This document shows, piece by piece, positions 1 through 13,211 of a stretch of DNA of 64,000 nucleotides; position 1 is the stretch's first letter, and every line of letters begins with the position of its first letter. The stretch is taken from positions 637,180-701,179 of the forward strand of contig BJOX01000135.1 of assembly GCA_009731375.1 (NCBI GenBank), written 5' to 3'. This DNA is from Paulinella micropora. Lineage: Eukaryota > Cercozoa > Imbricatea > Euglyphida. The notes beneath the pieces are model-generated. The model did no database searches. It had not been told where the DNA came from and saw only the letters and a list, made by a program, of their open reading frames with translations. The position numbers and the translations under genes are program-made.

Positions 1-21
1 TTGACAGAGAAGCACTATTAA

Positions 22-87
<66 letters not shown>

Positions 88-355
88 GGACACCGTGATA
101 GCCCAGTGGTCAAGTTCTACCATCTGGGCCCTGTCGCCAGTTCGATTCCCGTCGGTGCCACCAGTATTTTCATTGAACATACCGGTCTATTTCTGGACCA
201 GTATTTTCATTGAACATACCGGCCCGTCTGGAAGTGTTGGAACTGCCCTTGCGGGGGTGTCATTAGAGCTTATCGTCAATTCTTCGTACTCCCCTCACGG
301 GTGAGACGATGGAGGCGCATGTGCAGAAATGCATCAGCCATTGACAGAGAAGCAC
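88..355 (+). mobile_element. tRNA-derived SINE, full copy
   Basis: The head has a Pol III A-box-like TAGCCCAGTGGT and a B box GTTCGATTCCC, then GGTGCCACCA, which looks like a tRNA 3' end including CCA. A unique body of about 190 bases follows, ending in AGAAGCAC and a TTA tail. The same unit recurs at 392, 703, 1050, 9747 and 10503. The tRNA-like fold is degenerate, so this is a retroposon head rather than a working tRNA. Confidence 0.75.
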
Positions 356-391
356 TATTATTATTATTATTATTATTATTCTTATTATTCT

Positions 392-636
392 GGCACCGCG
401 ATAGACCGGTGGTCAAGTTGAATACAATCTGGGACCTGTCGCCAGTCGAGTTCGATTCCCGTCGGTACAAGTATTTTCAAAGTGTCTTTTCTTTGAAGAT
501 ATTGGTTTGTCTGGAAGGCTTGGAGCTGCCCTGCGGGGTGTCAGCAGAGCTATCGGTCAAATCGTCGTACTCCCCTTGCGGATGAGGCGATGTAGGCACA
601 TGTGCAGATTTGCAAACGCTATGGGTAGAGAAGCAC
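392..636 (+). mobile_element. tRNA-derived SINE, divergent copy
   Basis: Same order of parts as the copy at 88, with many substitutions (head GGCACCGCGATAGACCGG, body ending GAGAAGCAC) and a TTA tail. It keeps the B box GTTCGATTCCC. The divergence suggests an older insertion than its neighbours. Confidence 0.7.
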
Positions 637-702
<66 letters not shown>

Positions 703-755
703 GGACACCGTGATAGCCCAGTGGTCAAGTTCTACCATCTGGGCCCTGTCGCCAG
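703..755 (+). mobile_element. tRNA-derived SINE head, cut by gap
   Basis: Only the tRNA-like head is present before the assembly gap at 756. It matches the head at 88. Confidence 0.65.
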
Positions 756-1049
756 NNNNNNNNNNNNNNNNNNNNNNNNNNNNNNNNNNNNNNNNNNNNN
801 NNNNNNNNNNNNNNNNNNNNNNNNNNNNNNNNNNNNNNNNNNNNNNNNNNNNNNNNNNNNNNNNNNNNNNNNNNNNNNNNNNNNNNNNNNNNNNNNNNNN
901 NNNNNNNNNNNNNNNNNNNNNNNNNNNNNNNNNNNNNNNNNNNNNNNNNNNNNNNNNNNNNNNNNNNNNNNNNNNNNNNNNNNNNNNNNNNNNNNCATTG
1001 ACCTACTACTACTATTATTATTATTACCATTATTATTATTATTATTATT

Positions 1050-1315
1050 GGACACCGTGATAGCCCAGTGGTCAAGTTCTACCATCTGGGCCCTGTCACC
1101 AGTTCGATTCCCGTCGGTGCCACCAGTATTTTCATTGAACATACCGATCCGTCTGGACCAGTATTTTCATTGAACATACCGGCCCGTCTGGAAGTGTTGG
1201 AACTGCCCTTGCGGGGGTGTCATTAGAGCTTATCGTCAATTCTTCGTACTCCCCTCACGGGTGAGACGATGGAGGCGCATGTGCAGAAATGCATCAGCCA
1301 TTGACAGAGAAGCAC
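1050..1315 (+). mobile_element. tRNA-derived SINE, full copy
   Basis: Nearly identical to the copy at 88 over head and body, ending AGAAGCAC and a long TTA/CTA tail. The short motif CAGTATTTTCATTGAACATACCGG occurs twice in tandem behind the head, as in the copies at 88 and 10503. Confidence 0.75.
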
Positions 1316-1385
<70 letters not shown>

Positions 1386-1392
1386 GCTACTA

Positions 1393-1446
<54 letters not shown>

Positions 1447-1447
<1 letters not shown>

Positions 1448-1582
1448 ATCACTTACCCGTAAACGTGTAGTTGTAGCGTAGGGGCTTTAGCTCGGACCTT
1501 GGGCCAAATTCTAGTTCTCAACCTGGTAGATAGATAGATAGGTAGATAGGTAGGTAGATAGGTAGATAGATAGGTAGATAGG

Positions 1583-1613
<31 letters not shown>

Positions 1614-1934
1614 GCCATATTCTAGTTCTCAACCTGGATTGAAGGATAACAGAGATATACAGATAGACAAATAGAGAGTCAGACAGAGAAGAAAACAAGA
1701 AAAAATGACAGACGGATAGGCAGATAGGCAGATAGGCCGATAGGCAACTATGCAGGTAGGTAGGTAGGTACGTTGGTTGGTAGGTAGGTAGGTAGGTAGG
1801 TAGGTAGATAGGTCGGCAGGCAGGTATGTAGGAAGGTAGGCAGGCAGGTAGGTAGGTAGGTAGGTAGGTAGGTAGGTAGGTAGATGGATAGATAGACATG
1901 CTTGATCTATCAGCGATGCAAATCCAGATATATG

Positions 1935-1977
<43 letters not shown>

Positions 1978-2013
1978 TTGGTCTATCAGCGCTGCATATC
2001 CAGATAGATAGAC

Positions 2014-2045
<32 letters not shown>

Positions 2046-2078
2046 GGAAAGATAGATGGACCACTCCACACTATCTGC
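1447..2078. repeat. GATA/TAGG tetranucleotide arrays with short unique units
   Basis: TAGA, TAGG and AGGC tetramers fill the interval. Two short unique units recur between arrays: ATTCTAGTTCTCAACCTGG at about 1508 and 1619, and a TCTATCAGCG unit at about 1906 and 1983. No gene is seen. Confidence 0.85.
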
Positions 2079-2721
2079 GTTAGGTGCGTGCAGAAAATTT
2101 CCAATCGTCACTACATGCTTTCTTTGTGAGAAGGGGAGCAGAGACGGGTAAAGAGAGGAGGATGAAGAGGAGGAGGAGGAGGAAAAAGAAGAAGAAGAAG
2201 AAGAAGAAGAAGAAGAAGAGGAGGAGGAGGAGGAGGAGGAGCAAGAGGGGCTACTCTTTGCGGAATGCGCAGTATTGGTAGAAGTAGTACTACCAGTTAC
2301 TGTATGAGCAGTAGAAATCGTACTAGTAATATATTTAGGAGTAGCGTAAGTGTGAGTGTGGGTGGGAGATGATGGAGGTTTTGTGTAGAAGAAGGGAGCG
2401 AGCAAGAGTTTATGGGTTGGCATGTCGTAGGTGCGTTGTAGTAGTGAGCTCTCCACGGGGGAAACCAGCAGCGAGAGGTCACAGCTACACGTTTGGGAGA
2501 GAGAGAGAGGGNNNNNNNNNNNNNNNNNNNNNNNNNNNNNNNNNNNNNNNNNNNNNNNNNNNNNNNNNNNNNNNNNNNNNNNNNNNNNNNNNNNNNNNNN
2601 NNNNNNNNNNNNNNNNNNNNNNNNNNNNNNNNNNNNNNNNNNNNNNNGAGAAAAACAGGAGTGAAAAAAAAAAAGAAAAAAAAAAGAAAAAAAAGAAAGA
2701 AAGAAAAAAAAGGGGGGAAGG

Positions 2722-2767
<46 letters not shown>

Positions 2768-2817
2768 GAGAGAGAGAGAGAGAGAAGAGATAAGTAGATA
2801 GATCAATAAATAGATAG

Positions 2818-2858
<41 letters not shown>

Positions 2859-3000
2859 TAAAGGTTACCGGTGCAAGGCTGCCAATTCTCTCGCCCGTGC
2901 ATCCCACACGGATTGAATAAGTTTTCTGCTTGATTTACTATGCATATCTGCACATAAAACATAGTCATAGTTTAATATTGAGAATAGTGAGGCTGGACTG
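2079..3000. repeat. Purine-rich (GA/GAA) low complexity; gap 2512-2647
   Basis: GAGGAG, GAAGAA and GAGA runs, with an assembly gap inside. The sequence between runs (2280-2500, 2860-3000) has no supported gene. A unit AGTTTTCTGCTxGATTTA recurs near 2920, 3090 and 3270. Confidence 0.75.
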
Positions 3001-3049
3001 ATATCGACGCTGTTCAAGATATCGTTATTATTGACTAACTTTTTGCTGC

Positions 3050-3085
<36 letters not shown>

Positions 3086-3467
3086 TTGGATAAGTTTTCT
3101 GCTCGATTTAGTATGCACATCTGGTAATAAAACCTCTCCTAATCCCCGACGAGAGCAACCAGGCATAGAGCCAGCAACATCAACATAATTATTGTTTACT
3201 GGTGAGAATAGTAAGGCTGGACTGATATCGATGCTTGTCAAGTGATTATTAAAACTTTTTTCCTACTTGATTTAGTAGGCACTTCTGCACATAAACACAA
3301 CCACACACACAAACACACACACACCCACACACACACACACACACGTCAAGTTTCCCGTGGACAGAGAATACTTGTGTATTAACTTTTTAGAGGCTCTTCA
3401 AGCTCTTTGCGTACTAATTCATTCCTGTAGCAGAGATAATCTCTCTCTCTCTCTCTCTTTCCTTCCT

Positions 3468-3502
<35 letters not shown>

Positions 3503-3519
3503 CTCTTTCTTTCTTTCTT

Positions 3520-3552
<33 letters not shown>

Positions 3553-3597
3553 CTCCCTCCCTCCCCCCCCCCCCCCCCCCCCCCCCCNNNNNNNNNN

Positions 3598-3600
<3 letters not shown>
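3001..3600. repeat. GA, CA, CT and poly-C runs
   Basis: (GA)n at about 3053-3080, (CA)n at about 3300-3345, CT/CTTT from 3440 and a poly-C run ending at a 10-base N gap (3588-3597). No gene seen. Confidence 0.85.
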
Positions 3601-3636
<36 letters not shown>

Positions 3637-3691
3637 TGAATTTGACCAGTGATATCAGGTAGGGCGCGAAAATCGAAGCCAGACTGTGCCT

Positions 3692-3739
<48 letters not shown>

Positions 3740-3946
3740 CAGATAGATAGATAGATAGATAGATATATAGATAGATAGATACATGCATACATACAGATCA
3801 GGCAGGGTGCGAAAGTCGAAGCCAGAATGTGCCTGACATACATACATACATACATACATACATACATGCATGCATACATGCATACATATATTACATACAT
3901 ACATACATACATGCATACATACATGCATCCATGCATACTACATACA

Positions 3947-3980
<34 letters not shown>

Positions 3981-3985
3981 CATAC
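3598..3985. repeat. GATA and CATA arrays with a duplicated 45-bp unit
   Basis: GATA runs to about 3780, then CATA runs. A unit containing CGAAGCCAGA and TGTGCCT occurs at about 3660-3692 and again at 3800-3838. 3986-4270 is non-repetitive with no supported gene. Confidence 0.8.
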
Positions 3986-4269
3986 AGTAATGTGAAATTC
4001 ATAAGTACATACACGAAATACATCTCTACCTCATACATACATACACGTACATTCTGTACCACTAGGGCAGTGTCGCTATCAAATAAAGATACAGATACAG
4101 ATACACATACACATACACACATACTTTACCACTTCCGTGCCATTGCAAGGTAGTTTTGCATTCTGTGTTGAGTGATAGAGACATTCATATATCTCAAAAT
4201 ACAGACATACATATACACATAGACACATATTTTTTACCAACAGAGTGGCGTTGCGAGGTAGTTTCGCTA

Positions 4270-4374
4270 TCTGCGCCGTCGGCGTCTGGAGTGTGGCCAG
4301 GGCCTGCCTCAGTGCGCGCAGGAAATGCAAATCCTGAAGTAGTAGTAGGTAGTAGTAGTAGTAGGTAGTAGTAG

Positions 4375-4437
<63 letters not shown>

Positions 4438-4518
4438 TTAATAGTAGTAGTAGTAGAAGTAGTAGAAGTCTGGAGTGTGCCAGGGCCTGCCTCAGTGTGC
4501 ACAGGAAATGCAAATCCT

Positions 4519-4549
<31 letters not shown>

Positions 4550-4606
4550 GTAGTAGTAGTAGTAGTAGTAGTAGTAGCAGCAGCAGCAGCAGCAGCAGCA
4601 GTAGTG

Positions 4607-4652
<46 letters not shown>

Positions 4653-4767
4653 CAGCAGCAGCAGTAAAAGTGGTCGTAGTAGTAGAAGTAGAAGTCTGGA
4701 GTGTGCCAGGGCCTGCCTCAGTGCGCGCAGGAAATGCAAATCCTGTACCAGTAGTAGTAGCAGCAGC

Positions 4768-4823
<56 letters not shown>

Positions 4824-4843
4824 CTAGTAGTAGCAGTAGTAGC

Positions 4844-4905
<62 letters not shown>

Positions 4906-5015
4906 CAGTGTAGTAGTAGTAGTAGTAGTCTGGAGTGCGCCAGGGCCTGCCTCAGTGTGCACAGGAAATGCAAATCCTGAAGTAGTAGTAGTAGTACTAG
5001 TAGTAGTAGTAGTAC

Positions 5016-5096
<81 letters not shown>

Positions 5097-5122
5097 GTAG
5101 TAGTAGTAGTAGTAGTAGTAGT

Positions 5123-5195
<73 letters not shown>

Positions 5196-5290
5196 ATAGT
5201 GGTAGTAGTAGTAGTAGTAGAAGTGTGGAGTGTGCCAGGGCCTGCCTCAGTGCGCGCAGGAAATGCAAATCCTGTAGCAGTAGTAGTAGC

Positions 5291-5333
<43 letters not shown>

Positions 5334-5362
5334 ATAGTAGTCGTAGTCGTAGTAGTAGTAGT

Positions 5363-5428
<66 letters not shown>

Positions 5429-5432
5429 CTAT
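4270..5432. repeat. GTA microsatellite with five copies of a 50-bp core
   Basis: Long GTA/GCA runs are punctuated by a conserved core (starts TCTGGAGTGTGCCAGGGC, ends GGAAATGCAAATCCTG) near 4286, 4469, 4695, 4929 and 5225. Each core carries ATGCAAAT. Open frames across it are poly-Ser, poly-Val or poly-Leu artefacts. Confidence 0.85.
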
Positions 5433-5542
5433 AGTGTATCCAAAGCCTGACGACATAAACATGGCAAAGTACATACATACATACATACATACATACAACA
5501 AGTTGAATTCGTGTGCCTGCAATCAATATTCGAGCGTACAAA

Positions 5543-6610
5543 ACTGCTGAGCAAATCATTTGAAAGCCTTTGACATGAGCTTTTTCAAATGTGGGCTTTG
5601 CTGAGCAATGATTTGAAAGCCTTTGACATGAGCCTTTTCAAATGCTGGCTTTGCTGAGCAAATCATTTGAAAGCCTTGGGCATGAGCTTTCACATGTTGG
5701 CTTTCCTGAGCAAATCATTTGAAAGCCTTTGACATGAGCCTTTTCAAATGCTGGCTTTGCTGAGCAAATCATTTGAAAGCCTTTGACATGAGCTTTTTCA
5801 AATGTTGGCTTTGCTGAGGAAACAATTTGAAAGCCTTTGACATGAGCTTTTTCAAATGTTGGGTTTCCTGAGCAAATCATTTGAAAAAGAGCTTTCAAAT
5901 GTTGGCTTTGCTGAGCAAATCGTTTGAAGCCTTTGACATGAACCTTTTCACATGTTGGCTTTGCTGAGCAAATCGTTTAAAGCCTTGGGCATGAGCTTTC
6001 AAATGTTGGCTTTCCTGAGCAAATCACATGACAGCCTTGGGGATGAGCTTTCAAATGTTGGCTTTGCTGAGCAAATCATTTGAAAGCCTTTGACATGAGC
6101 TTTTTCAAACGTTGGCTTTGCGGAGGAAATCATTTGAAAGCCTTGGGCAGAAGCCTTCAAATGTTAGTTTTCCTGAGGAAATCATTCGAAAGCCTTTGAC
6201 ATGAGCTTCGAATGTTGGCTTTGCTGAGCAAATCATTTGAACGCCTTGGGCATGAGCTTTCAAATGTTGGCTTTGCTGAGGAAATAATTTGAAAGCCGTT
6301 GACGTGAGCCTTTTCAAATGTTGGCTTTGCTGAGGTAATCATTTGAAAGCCTTTGACATGAGCTTTTTCAGATGTTGGCTTGCTGAGCAAATCGTTTGAA
6401 AGCCTTGGGCATAAGCTTTCAAATGTTGGCTTTGCTGAGCAAATCACTTGACAGCCTTGGGCATAACCTTTCAAATGTTGGCTTTGCTGAGCAAATCATT
6501 TAAAAGCCTTGGGTATGACCTTCGAATGTTGGCTTTGCTGAGCAAATCGTTTGAAAGCCTTGGTATCGCTGAGCAAATCATTCGAAAGCCTTGGGCATGA
6601 GCTGTCAAAG
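5543..6610. repeat. Minisatellite of about 57 bp, roughly 18 copies
   Basis: The unit contains GCTGAGCAAATCATTTGAAA, GCCTTTGACATGAGC and TTTCAAATGTTGGCTT, with copies differing by substitutions and small indels. On the minus strand some stretches stay open as a 19-residue periodic peptide (5638-5898, 6105-6474), but frame is lost between them. Read here as a minisatellite, not a gene. 6611-6822 is unique sequence with nothing recognised. Confidence 0.85.
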
Positions 6611-6821
6611 GTTAACTTCAGCTTTGTCATCATGATGATATGCTAGAGAACGGTTAGTTTCAAATGTTAACTTCAGATTTGTCCTAATGGTATGATATGG
6701 AGAAGGGTTAGATCAAAGTTGACTTCAGGATCGTCATAATCCTATTATTGGTTGAGGGAGAAAGACAAAAGCAAAGTTAAAAGATTTTCCACTTAAACGA
6801 TTTGGCAGGTAAATTGTCGTC

Positions 6822-7083
6822 GGTATGTATGTATGTATGTATGTATGTATGCATGAATGCATGTATGTATGCATGTATGTACGCATGTATGTACGCATGT
6901 ATGTATGTATCTATGCATGTATGTATGTATGTATGTATGTATGTACGTACGTAGTACGTACGTACGTATGTATTATGTATGTATGTATGTATGTATGTAT
7001 GTATGTACCTGTGTATCGAGAACCAGCAAGGCCTCAGGTAACAGCTGCCTCACCCTAACAACAACAACAACAACAACAACAAC

Positions 7084-7152
<69 letters not shown>

Positions 7153-7160
7153 ACAACAAC

Positions 7161-7194
<34 letters not shown>

Positions 7195-7212
7195 AACAAC
7201 AACAATAACAAC

Positions 7213-7265
<53 letters not shown>

Positions 7266-7381
7266 TAATAATAATAATTACTACTACTACTACTACTACT
7301 ACTAATAATAATAATAATAATAATAAAAATAATAATAAATATATTGATGATGTTGATGATGATGATGATAACAATAATAAC

Positions 7382-7419
<38 letters not shown>

Positions 7420-7452
7420 TGATGATGATGATGCTAATAATAATAATAATAT
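6822..7452. repeat. GTAT array, then AAC/AAT arrays
   Basis: Tetranucleotide GTAT to about 7012, a short unique bridge (7013-7056), then AAC and AAT trinucleotide runs with a GATGAT interlude near 7345. No gene. Confidence 0.9.
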
Positions 7453-7630
7453 ACTTCCTCTAAGGCATACTGATGCAGCTGATGGCACGATCCGTTTCCG
7501 GACATGAGCCTCCATGCCCTTGTTCGAGGTGCTCCATCCCCACCTAGTCAGTCTCTCGACTGATTATAGGGGCCACCGATGGAGCTCCTGAGGGCAAGAC
7601 TACACTAAGCCGAGGTTATTCCGCAGTCCC
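7453..7630 (-). mobile_element. 410-bp interspersed repeat, copy 1, cut by gap
   Basis: Begins ACTTCCTCTAAGGCATACTG just after an AAT array and runs into the assembly gap at 7631-8477. The same sequence recurs at 8478, 9045 and, in part, 10261. In the minus orientation it ends in a TAT tail, as expected of a retroposon 3' end. Confidence 0.7.
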
Positions 7631-8477
7631 NNNNNNNNNNNNNNNNNNNNNNNNNNNNNNNNNNNNNNNNNNNNNNNNNNNNNNNNNNNNNNNNNNNNNN
7701 NNNNNNNNNNNNNNNNNNNNNNNNNNNNNNNNNNNNNNNNNNNNNNNNNNNNNNNNNNNNNNNNNNNNNNNNNNNNNNNNNNNNNNNNNNNNNNNNNNNN
7801 NNNNNNNNNNNNNNNNNNNNNNNNNNNNNNNNNNNNNNNNNNNNNNNNNNNNNNNNNNNNNNNNNNNNNNNNNNNNNNNNNNNNNNNNNNNNNNNNNNNN
7901 NNNNNNNNNNNNNNNNNNNNNNNNNNNNNNNNNNNNNNNNNNNNNNNNNNNNNNNNNNNNNNNNNNNNNNNNNNNNNNNNNNNNNNNNNNNNNNNNNNNN
8001 NNNNNNNNNNNNNNNNNNNNNNNNNNNNNNNNNNNNNNNNNNNNNNNNNNNNNNNNNNNNNNNNNNNNNNNNNNNNNNNNNNNNNNNNNNNNNNNNNNNN
8101 NNNNNNNNNNNNNNNNNNNNNNNNNNNNNNNNNNNNNNNNNNNNNNNNNNNNNNNNNNNNNNNNNNNNNNNNNNNNNNNNNNNNNNNNNNNNNNNNNNNN
8201 NNNNNNNNNNNNNNNNNNNNNNNNNNNNNNNNNNNNNNNNNNNNNNNNNNNNNNNNNNNNNNNNNNNNNNNNNNNNNNNNNNNNNNNNNNNNNNNNNNNN
8301 NNNNNNNNNNNNNNNNNNNNNNNNNNNNNNNNNNNNNNNNNNNNNNNNNNNNNNNNNNNNNNNNNNNNNNNNNNNNNNNNNNNNNNNNNNNNNNNNNNNN
8401 NNNNNNNNNNNNNNNNNNNNNNNNNNNNNNNNNNNNNNNNNNNNNNNNNNNNNNNNNNNNNNNNNNNNNNNNNNNNN
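7631..8477. other. Assembly gap (847 N)
   Basis: A run of N between two copies of the 410-bp repeat, so repeat collapse is the likely cause. Confidence 0.99.
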
Positions 8478-9044
<567 letters not shown>

Positions 9045-9456
9045 ACTTCCTCTAAGGCATACTGATGCAGCTGATGGCACGATCCGTTTCCGGACATGAG
9101 CCTCCATGCCCTTGTTCGAGGTGCTCCATCCCCACCTAGTCAGTCTCTCGACTGATTATAGGGGCCACCGATGGAGCTCCTGAGGGCAAGACTACACTAA
9201 GCCGAGGTTATTCCGCAGTCCCAACAACCTCTTGCAAAACGTTGCCGAATGTGCAAGTGCGTACACCAAGCATGGTTGCTAGAACTACCTCAAAACCCCA
9301 CCCATAACAATTTGGTATCCGCTGGGTCCACGGGCTATCAACCGGCATAGCGGATGTTAAGATCTTCGACAGGCGCCCAACGACCCTCCTCACCAGCATC
9401 ATCCACCAAATGGTTTGAGTTGGCATCACAGTTTAACGCCGTAAGGCCATTGGGCT
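9045..9456 (-). mobile_element. 410-bp interspersed repeat, copy 3
   Basis: Complete copy beginning ACTTCCTCTAAGGCATACTG and ending GGCCATTGGGCTG. It differs from copy 2 by a handful of bases. The end near the AAT array resembles the 3' end of the tRNA-derived SINE (ATGGAGGC..CATGT motif on the minus strand). Confidence 0.7.
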
Positions 9457-9496
9457 GGAGCTCTGATAAACAAGCGTGACTAAGTTTTTATCATCA

Positions 9497-9498
<2 letters not shown>

Positions 9499-9546
<48 letters not shown>

Positions 9547-9889
9547 NNNNNNNNNNNNNNNNNNNNNNNNNNNNNNNNNNNNNNNNNNNNNNNNNNNNNN
9601 NNNNNNNNNNNNNNNNNNNNNNNNNNNNNNNNNNNNNNNNNNNNNNNNNNNNNNNNNNNNNNNNNNNNNNNNNNNNNNNNNNNNNNNNNNNNNNNNNNNN
9701 NNNNNNNNNNNNNNNNNNNNNNNNNNNNNNNNNNNNNNNNNNNNNNCGGTATGTTCAATGAAAATACTGGTGGCACCGACGGGAATCGAACTGGCGACAG
9801 GGCCCAGATGGTAGAACTTGACCACTGGGCTATCACGGTGTCCATAATAATAATAATAATAACAACAACAGCAACACTACTACTACTTT

Positions 9890-9960
<71 letters not shown>

Positions 9961-9995
9961 CTACTTCTACTACTACTACTAATGATGATGACGAC

Positions 9996-10056
<61 letters not shown>

Positions 10057-10260
10057 GTGTATCTCCTGCCAATTGCTGAGCCAAAAGGCCATGTGCATCC
10101 AGTCCTCCATTCCATAAGGAAAGTCTCCACACCAATCGGTGGAATAAAGGAAGTGACGGCATAGAACATTACTCTAGGAGCTTTATACCAATCAGCCCAT
10201 GGAAAGGGCCGATGGCCTATGTACTCCCTAAATAATAATAATAATAGTAATAATAATACT
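9499..10260. repeat. AAT/ACT arrays, gap 9547-9746, short unique bridges
   Basis: Trinucleotide arrays surround a gap and a truncated SINE. A unique bridge at 10056-10229 (GTATCTCCTGCCAATTGCTG to ATGTACTCCC) has no recognised content. Confidence 0.8.
9747..9843 (-). mobile_element. tRNA-derived SINE head, minus strand, cut by gap
   Basis: Reverse complement of the head at 88, including GGGAATCGAAC (B box) and CCACTGGGCTATCA (A box). Confidence 0.7.
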
Positions 10261-10408
10261 ATATCTGAGGCGTACTGATGCAGCTGATGGCATATCCTCA
10301 ACGGACATAAGCCTCCAATACCCTTGTTCGAGGTCCTCCACCCCCCCGTGTCAGTCTCTGGCCTGATGATCGGGGCCACCGATGGAGCTCCTGAGGGCAA
10401 GACTGCAC
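10261..10408 (-). mobile_element. 410-bp repeat, divergent partial copy
   Basis: Shares GATGCAGCTGATGGCA, CCCTTGTTCGAGGT and GGGGCCACCGATGGAGCTCC with the complete copies, then runs into a gap (10409-10435). Confidence 0.6.
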
Positions 10409-10451
10409 NNNNNNNNNNNNNNNNNNNNNNNNNNNAATAATAATAATAATA

Positions 10452-10502
<51 letters not shown>

Positions 10503-10768
10503 GTGCTTCTCTGTCAATGGCTGATGCATTTCTGCACATGCGCCTCCATCGTCTCACCCGTGAGGGGAGTACGAAGAATTGACGATAAGCTCTAATGACA
10601 CCCCCGCAAGGGCAGTTCCAACACTTCCAGACGGGCCGGTATGTTCAATGAAAATACTGGTCCAGACGGATCGGTATGTTCAATGAAAATACTGGTGGCA
10701 CCGACGGGAATCGAACTGGCGACAGGGCCCAGATGGTAGAACTTGACCACTGGGCTATCACGGTGTCC
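10503..10768 (-). mobile_element. tRNA-derived SINE, full copy, minus strand
   Basis: Complete reverse-complement copy with body, duplicated CATTGAACATACC motif and tRNA-like head, bordered on both sides by AAT arrays. Confidence 0.75.
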
Positions 10769-10771
10769 AAG

Positions 10772-10835
<64 letters not shown>

Positions 10836-10926
10836 TAACGATAATGATAATGATAATAACGATAATAATAGTAACTGCAACGTGGAATGCATATTTGTTT
10901 AAATGCGTGTTTACGCATGCCTGAGT

Positions 10927-10966
<40 letters not shown>

Positions 10967-11064
10967 AGTTGTTGTTGTAGTTGTTGTTGTAGTTCTTGTT
11001 GTTTTTTGTTGTTGTTGTTGTTGTTGTTGTTGTCGTTGTTGAAGATGTTGTTGATGTTGTTGTC

Positions 11065-11115
<51 letters not shown>

Positions 11116-11283
11116 GGGGGTGAGTGGGGGGTAAAGGCTGAATGCATTTGTATGCAAGTCTGTATTTACATACTGTTACCTCCAGGAGAACTGTTCTTCC
11201 ATGTAAAAGCGATCAAAAATAACCACCTAAAATGTATGTATGTTCTTATGTTGTTCTTTCGTTTATGTATGTATGTATATATG

Positions 11284-11317
<34 letters not shown>

Positions 11318-11772
11318 TGCATGTACGTATGTATGCATGTATGTTGTATGTATTTATATATGTATATATGTATGTTGTTCTTCCATGTAAAAGCGATCAA
11401 AGATAGCCACCTACAATTGTATCTGTATGTATGTATGTCTGTCTGTCTGTATGCCTGTATGTATACATATGTATATGTGTATGTTGTTCTTCCATGTAAA
11501 AGCGATCAAAAATGACCATCCAAAGTGTATGTATGCATGTATGTATGTACGTAGTACGTATGCATTCTATGAATTGTTTGTATGTATTGTATGTGTTTAC
11601 CTGCGGAGACAATTTGGCTATTTCAGCATCAAATTCTACATACATACATACATACATATATACATAAAAACATACATACATACATACATACATACAAAAT
11701 TCATTTATTCATTCATTCATTCATTCATTCATACATACATAAATATATATATTTGCATACAAATATTTGCAA

Positions 11773-11811
<39 letters not shown>

Positions 11812-12081
11812 CGTACATCAAATTCTACATACATACATGCATGCATACATACATACATACATACATGCATACATACATGCATACATACATACATACATAA
11901 CAATACATACTTGTACCTGGCGAGTTAGGCAAGGCCCTCCATACAGACACACCCCTTGCCTGACATACATACCAATATACATACATACATACATACATAC
12001 ATACATACATACATGCATTTATATACATTTACATAGCCCTTCATACAGACATACCCCGTGCCTGCCACACCCACACACATG

Positions 12082-12113
<32 letters not shown>

Positions 12114-12194
12114 CATAATTCCTAAATACATAAATACACACATACACATTTGCAGGGCCCCCCTTATCAACACACCCATACCTAACTTACTTAA

Positions 12195-12233
<39 letters not shown>

Positions 12234-12245
12234 ATAACTTACTTC
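10769..12245. repeat. AAT, TTG, TATG, TACA and TTAC arrays with repeated short units
   Basis: TTG run at 10926-11113, TATG at 11230-11590, CATA at 11637-12130, TTAC at 12186-12245. The unit TTCTTCCATGTAAAAGCGAT occurs at about 11198, 11379 and 11488. A second unit with CATACAGACA and CCTTGCCTG recurs near 11935 and 12035. No gene. Confidence 0.85.
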
Positions 12246-13180
12246 AAGTGTTGATTTATATGCTGCCCACTGTTTTTTTTCCCGCGCGCTTGGCGAGCTG
12301 CCTCCATAATTTTCTCCCTATAATATTACATACGTAAGTATGTTTTTTCTACCTGTTTGTATGCATGTATGTATTTTCTCGCTATGTCTGTATGTATGTA
12401 TGTCTAGAAATCGACAAATCAGACGGAAGGCAAAACTTTCGCTGCATTTGCGGTGATTTCCCAGAAAGCTACCATTTTTTCCTCTACATCATATTTTGAC
12501 GAAACGTTCGCGATATTTGCGGTGAATTCCTGGAAATTACGACATTTTACCCTGCCGTTTCATGTCGTGCCTTTTTTTTTTTTTTTTTTTTTTTTCTTTT
12601 TTNNNNNNNNNNNNNNNNNNNNNNNNNNNNNNNNNNNNNNNNNNNNNNNNNNNNNNNNNNNNNNNNNNNNNNNNNNNNNNNNNNNNNNNNNNNNNNNNNN
12701 NNNNNNNNNNNNNNNNNNNNNNNNNNNNNNNNNNNNNNNNNNNNNNNNNNNNNNNNNNNNNNNNNNNNNNNNNNNNNNNNNNNNNNNNNNNNNNNNNNNN
12801 NNNNNNNNNNNNNNNNNNNNNNNNNNNNNNNNNNNNNNNNNNNNNNNNNNNNNNNNNNNNNNNNNNNNNNNNNNNNNNNNNNNNNNNNNNNNNNNNNNNN
12901 NNNNNNNNNNNNNNNNNNNNNNNNNNNNNNNNNNNNNNNNNNNNNNNNNNNNNNNNNNNNNNNNNNNNNNNNNNNNNNNNNNNNNNNNNNNNNNNNNNNN
13001 NNNNNNNNNNNNNNNNNNNNNNNNNNNNNNNNNNNNNNNNNNNNNNNNNNNNNNNNNNNNNNNNNNNNNNNNNNNNNNNNNNNNNNNNNNNNNNNNNNNN
13101 NNNNNNNNNNNNNNNNNNNNNNNNNNNNNNNNNNNNNNNNNNNNNNNNNNNNNNNNNNNNNNNNNNNNNNNNNNNNNNNN

Positions 13181-13211
<31 letters not shown>

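Larger units (their letters stand above)
1..1446. repeat. (TTA)n arrays carrying SINE copies
   Basis: Long TTA/TAT trinucleotide runs, with a CTA stretch near 1350-1386, separate copies of one tRNA-derived SINE. Bases 756-995 are an assembly gap that cuts one copy. Open frames here translate to poly-Leu, poly-Tyr or poly-Ile and are not genes. Confidence 0.9.

Noticed and set aside
88-165. Functional tRNA gene at the SINE head
   Set aside because: The A and B boxes are good but the T stem and anticodon arm do not pair properly, and the sequence is repeated with a shared body and tail.
5543-6610. CRISPR array
   Set aside because: Repeats are contiguous, degenerate and lack unique spacers; the context is eukaryotic.
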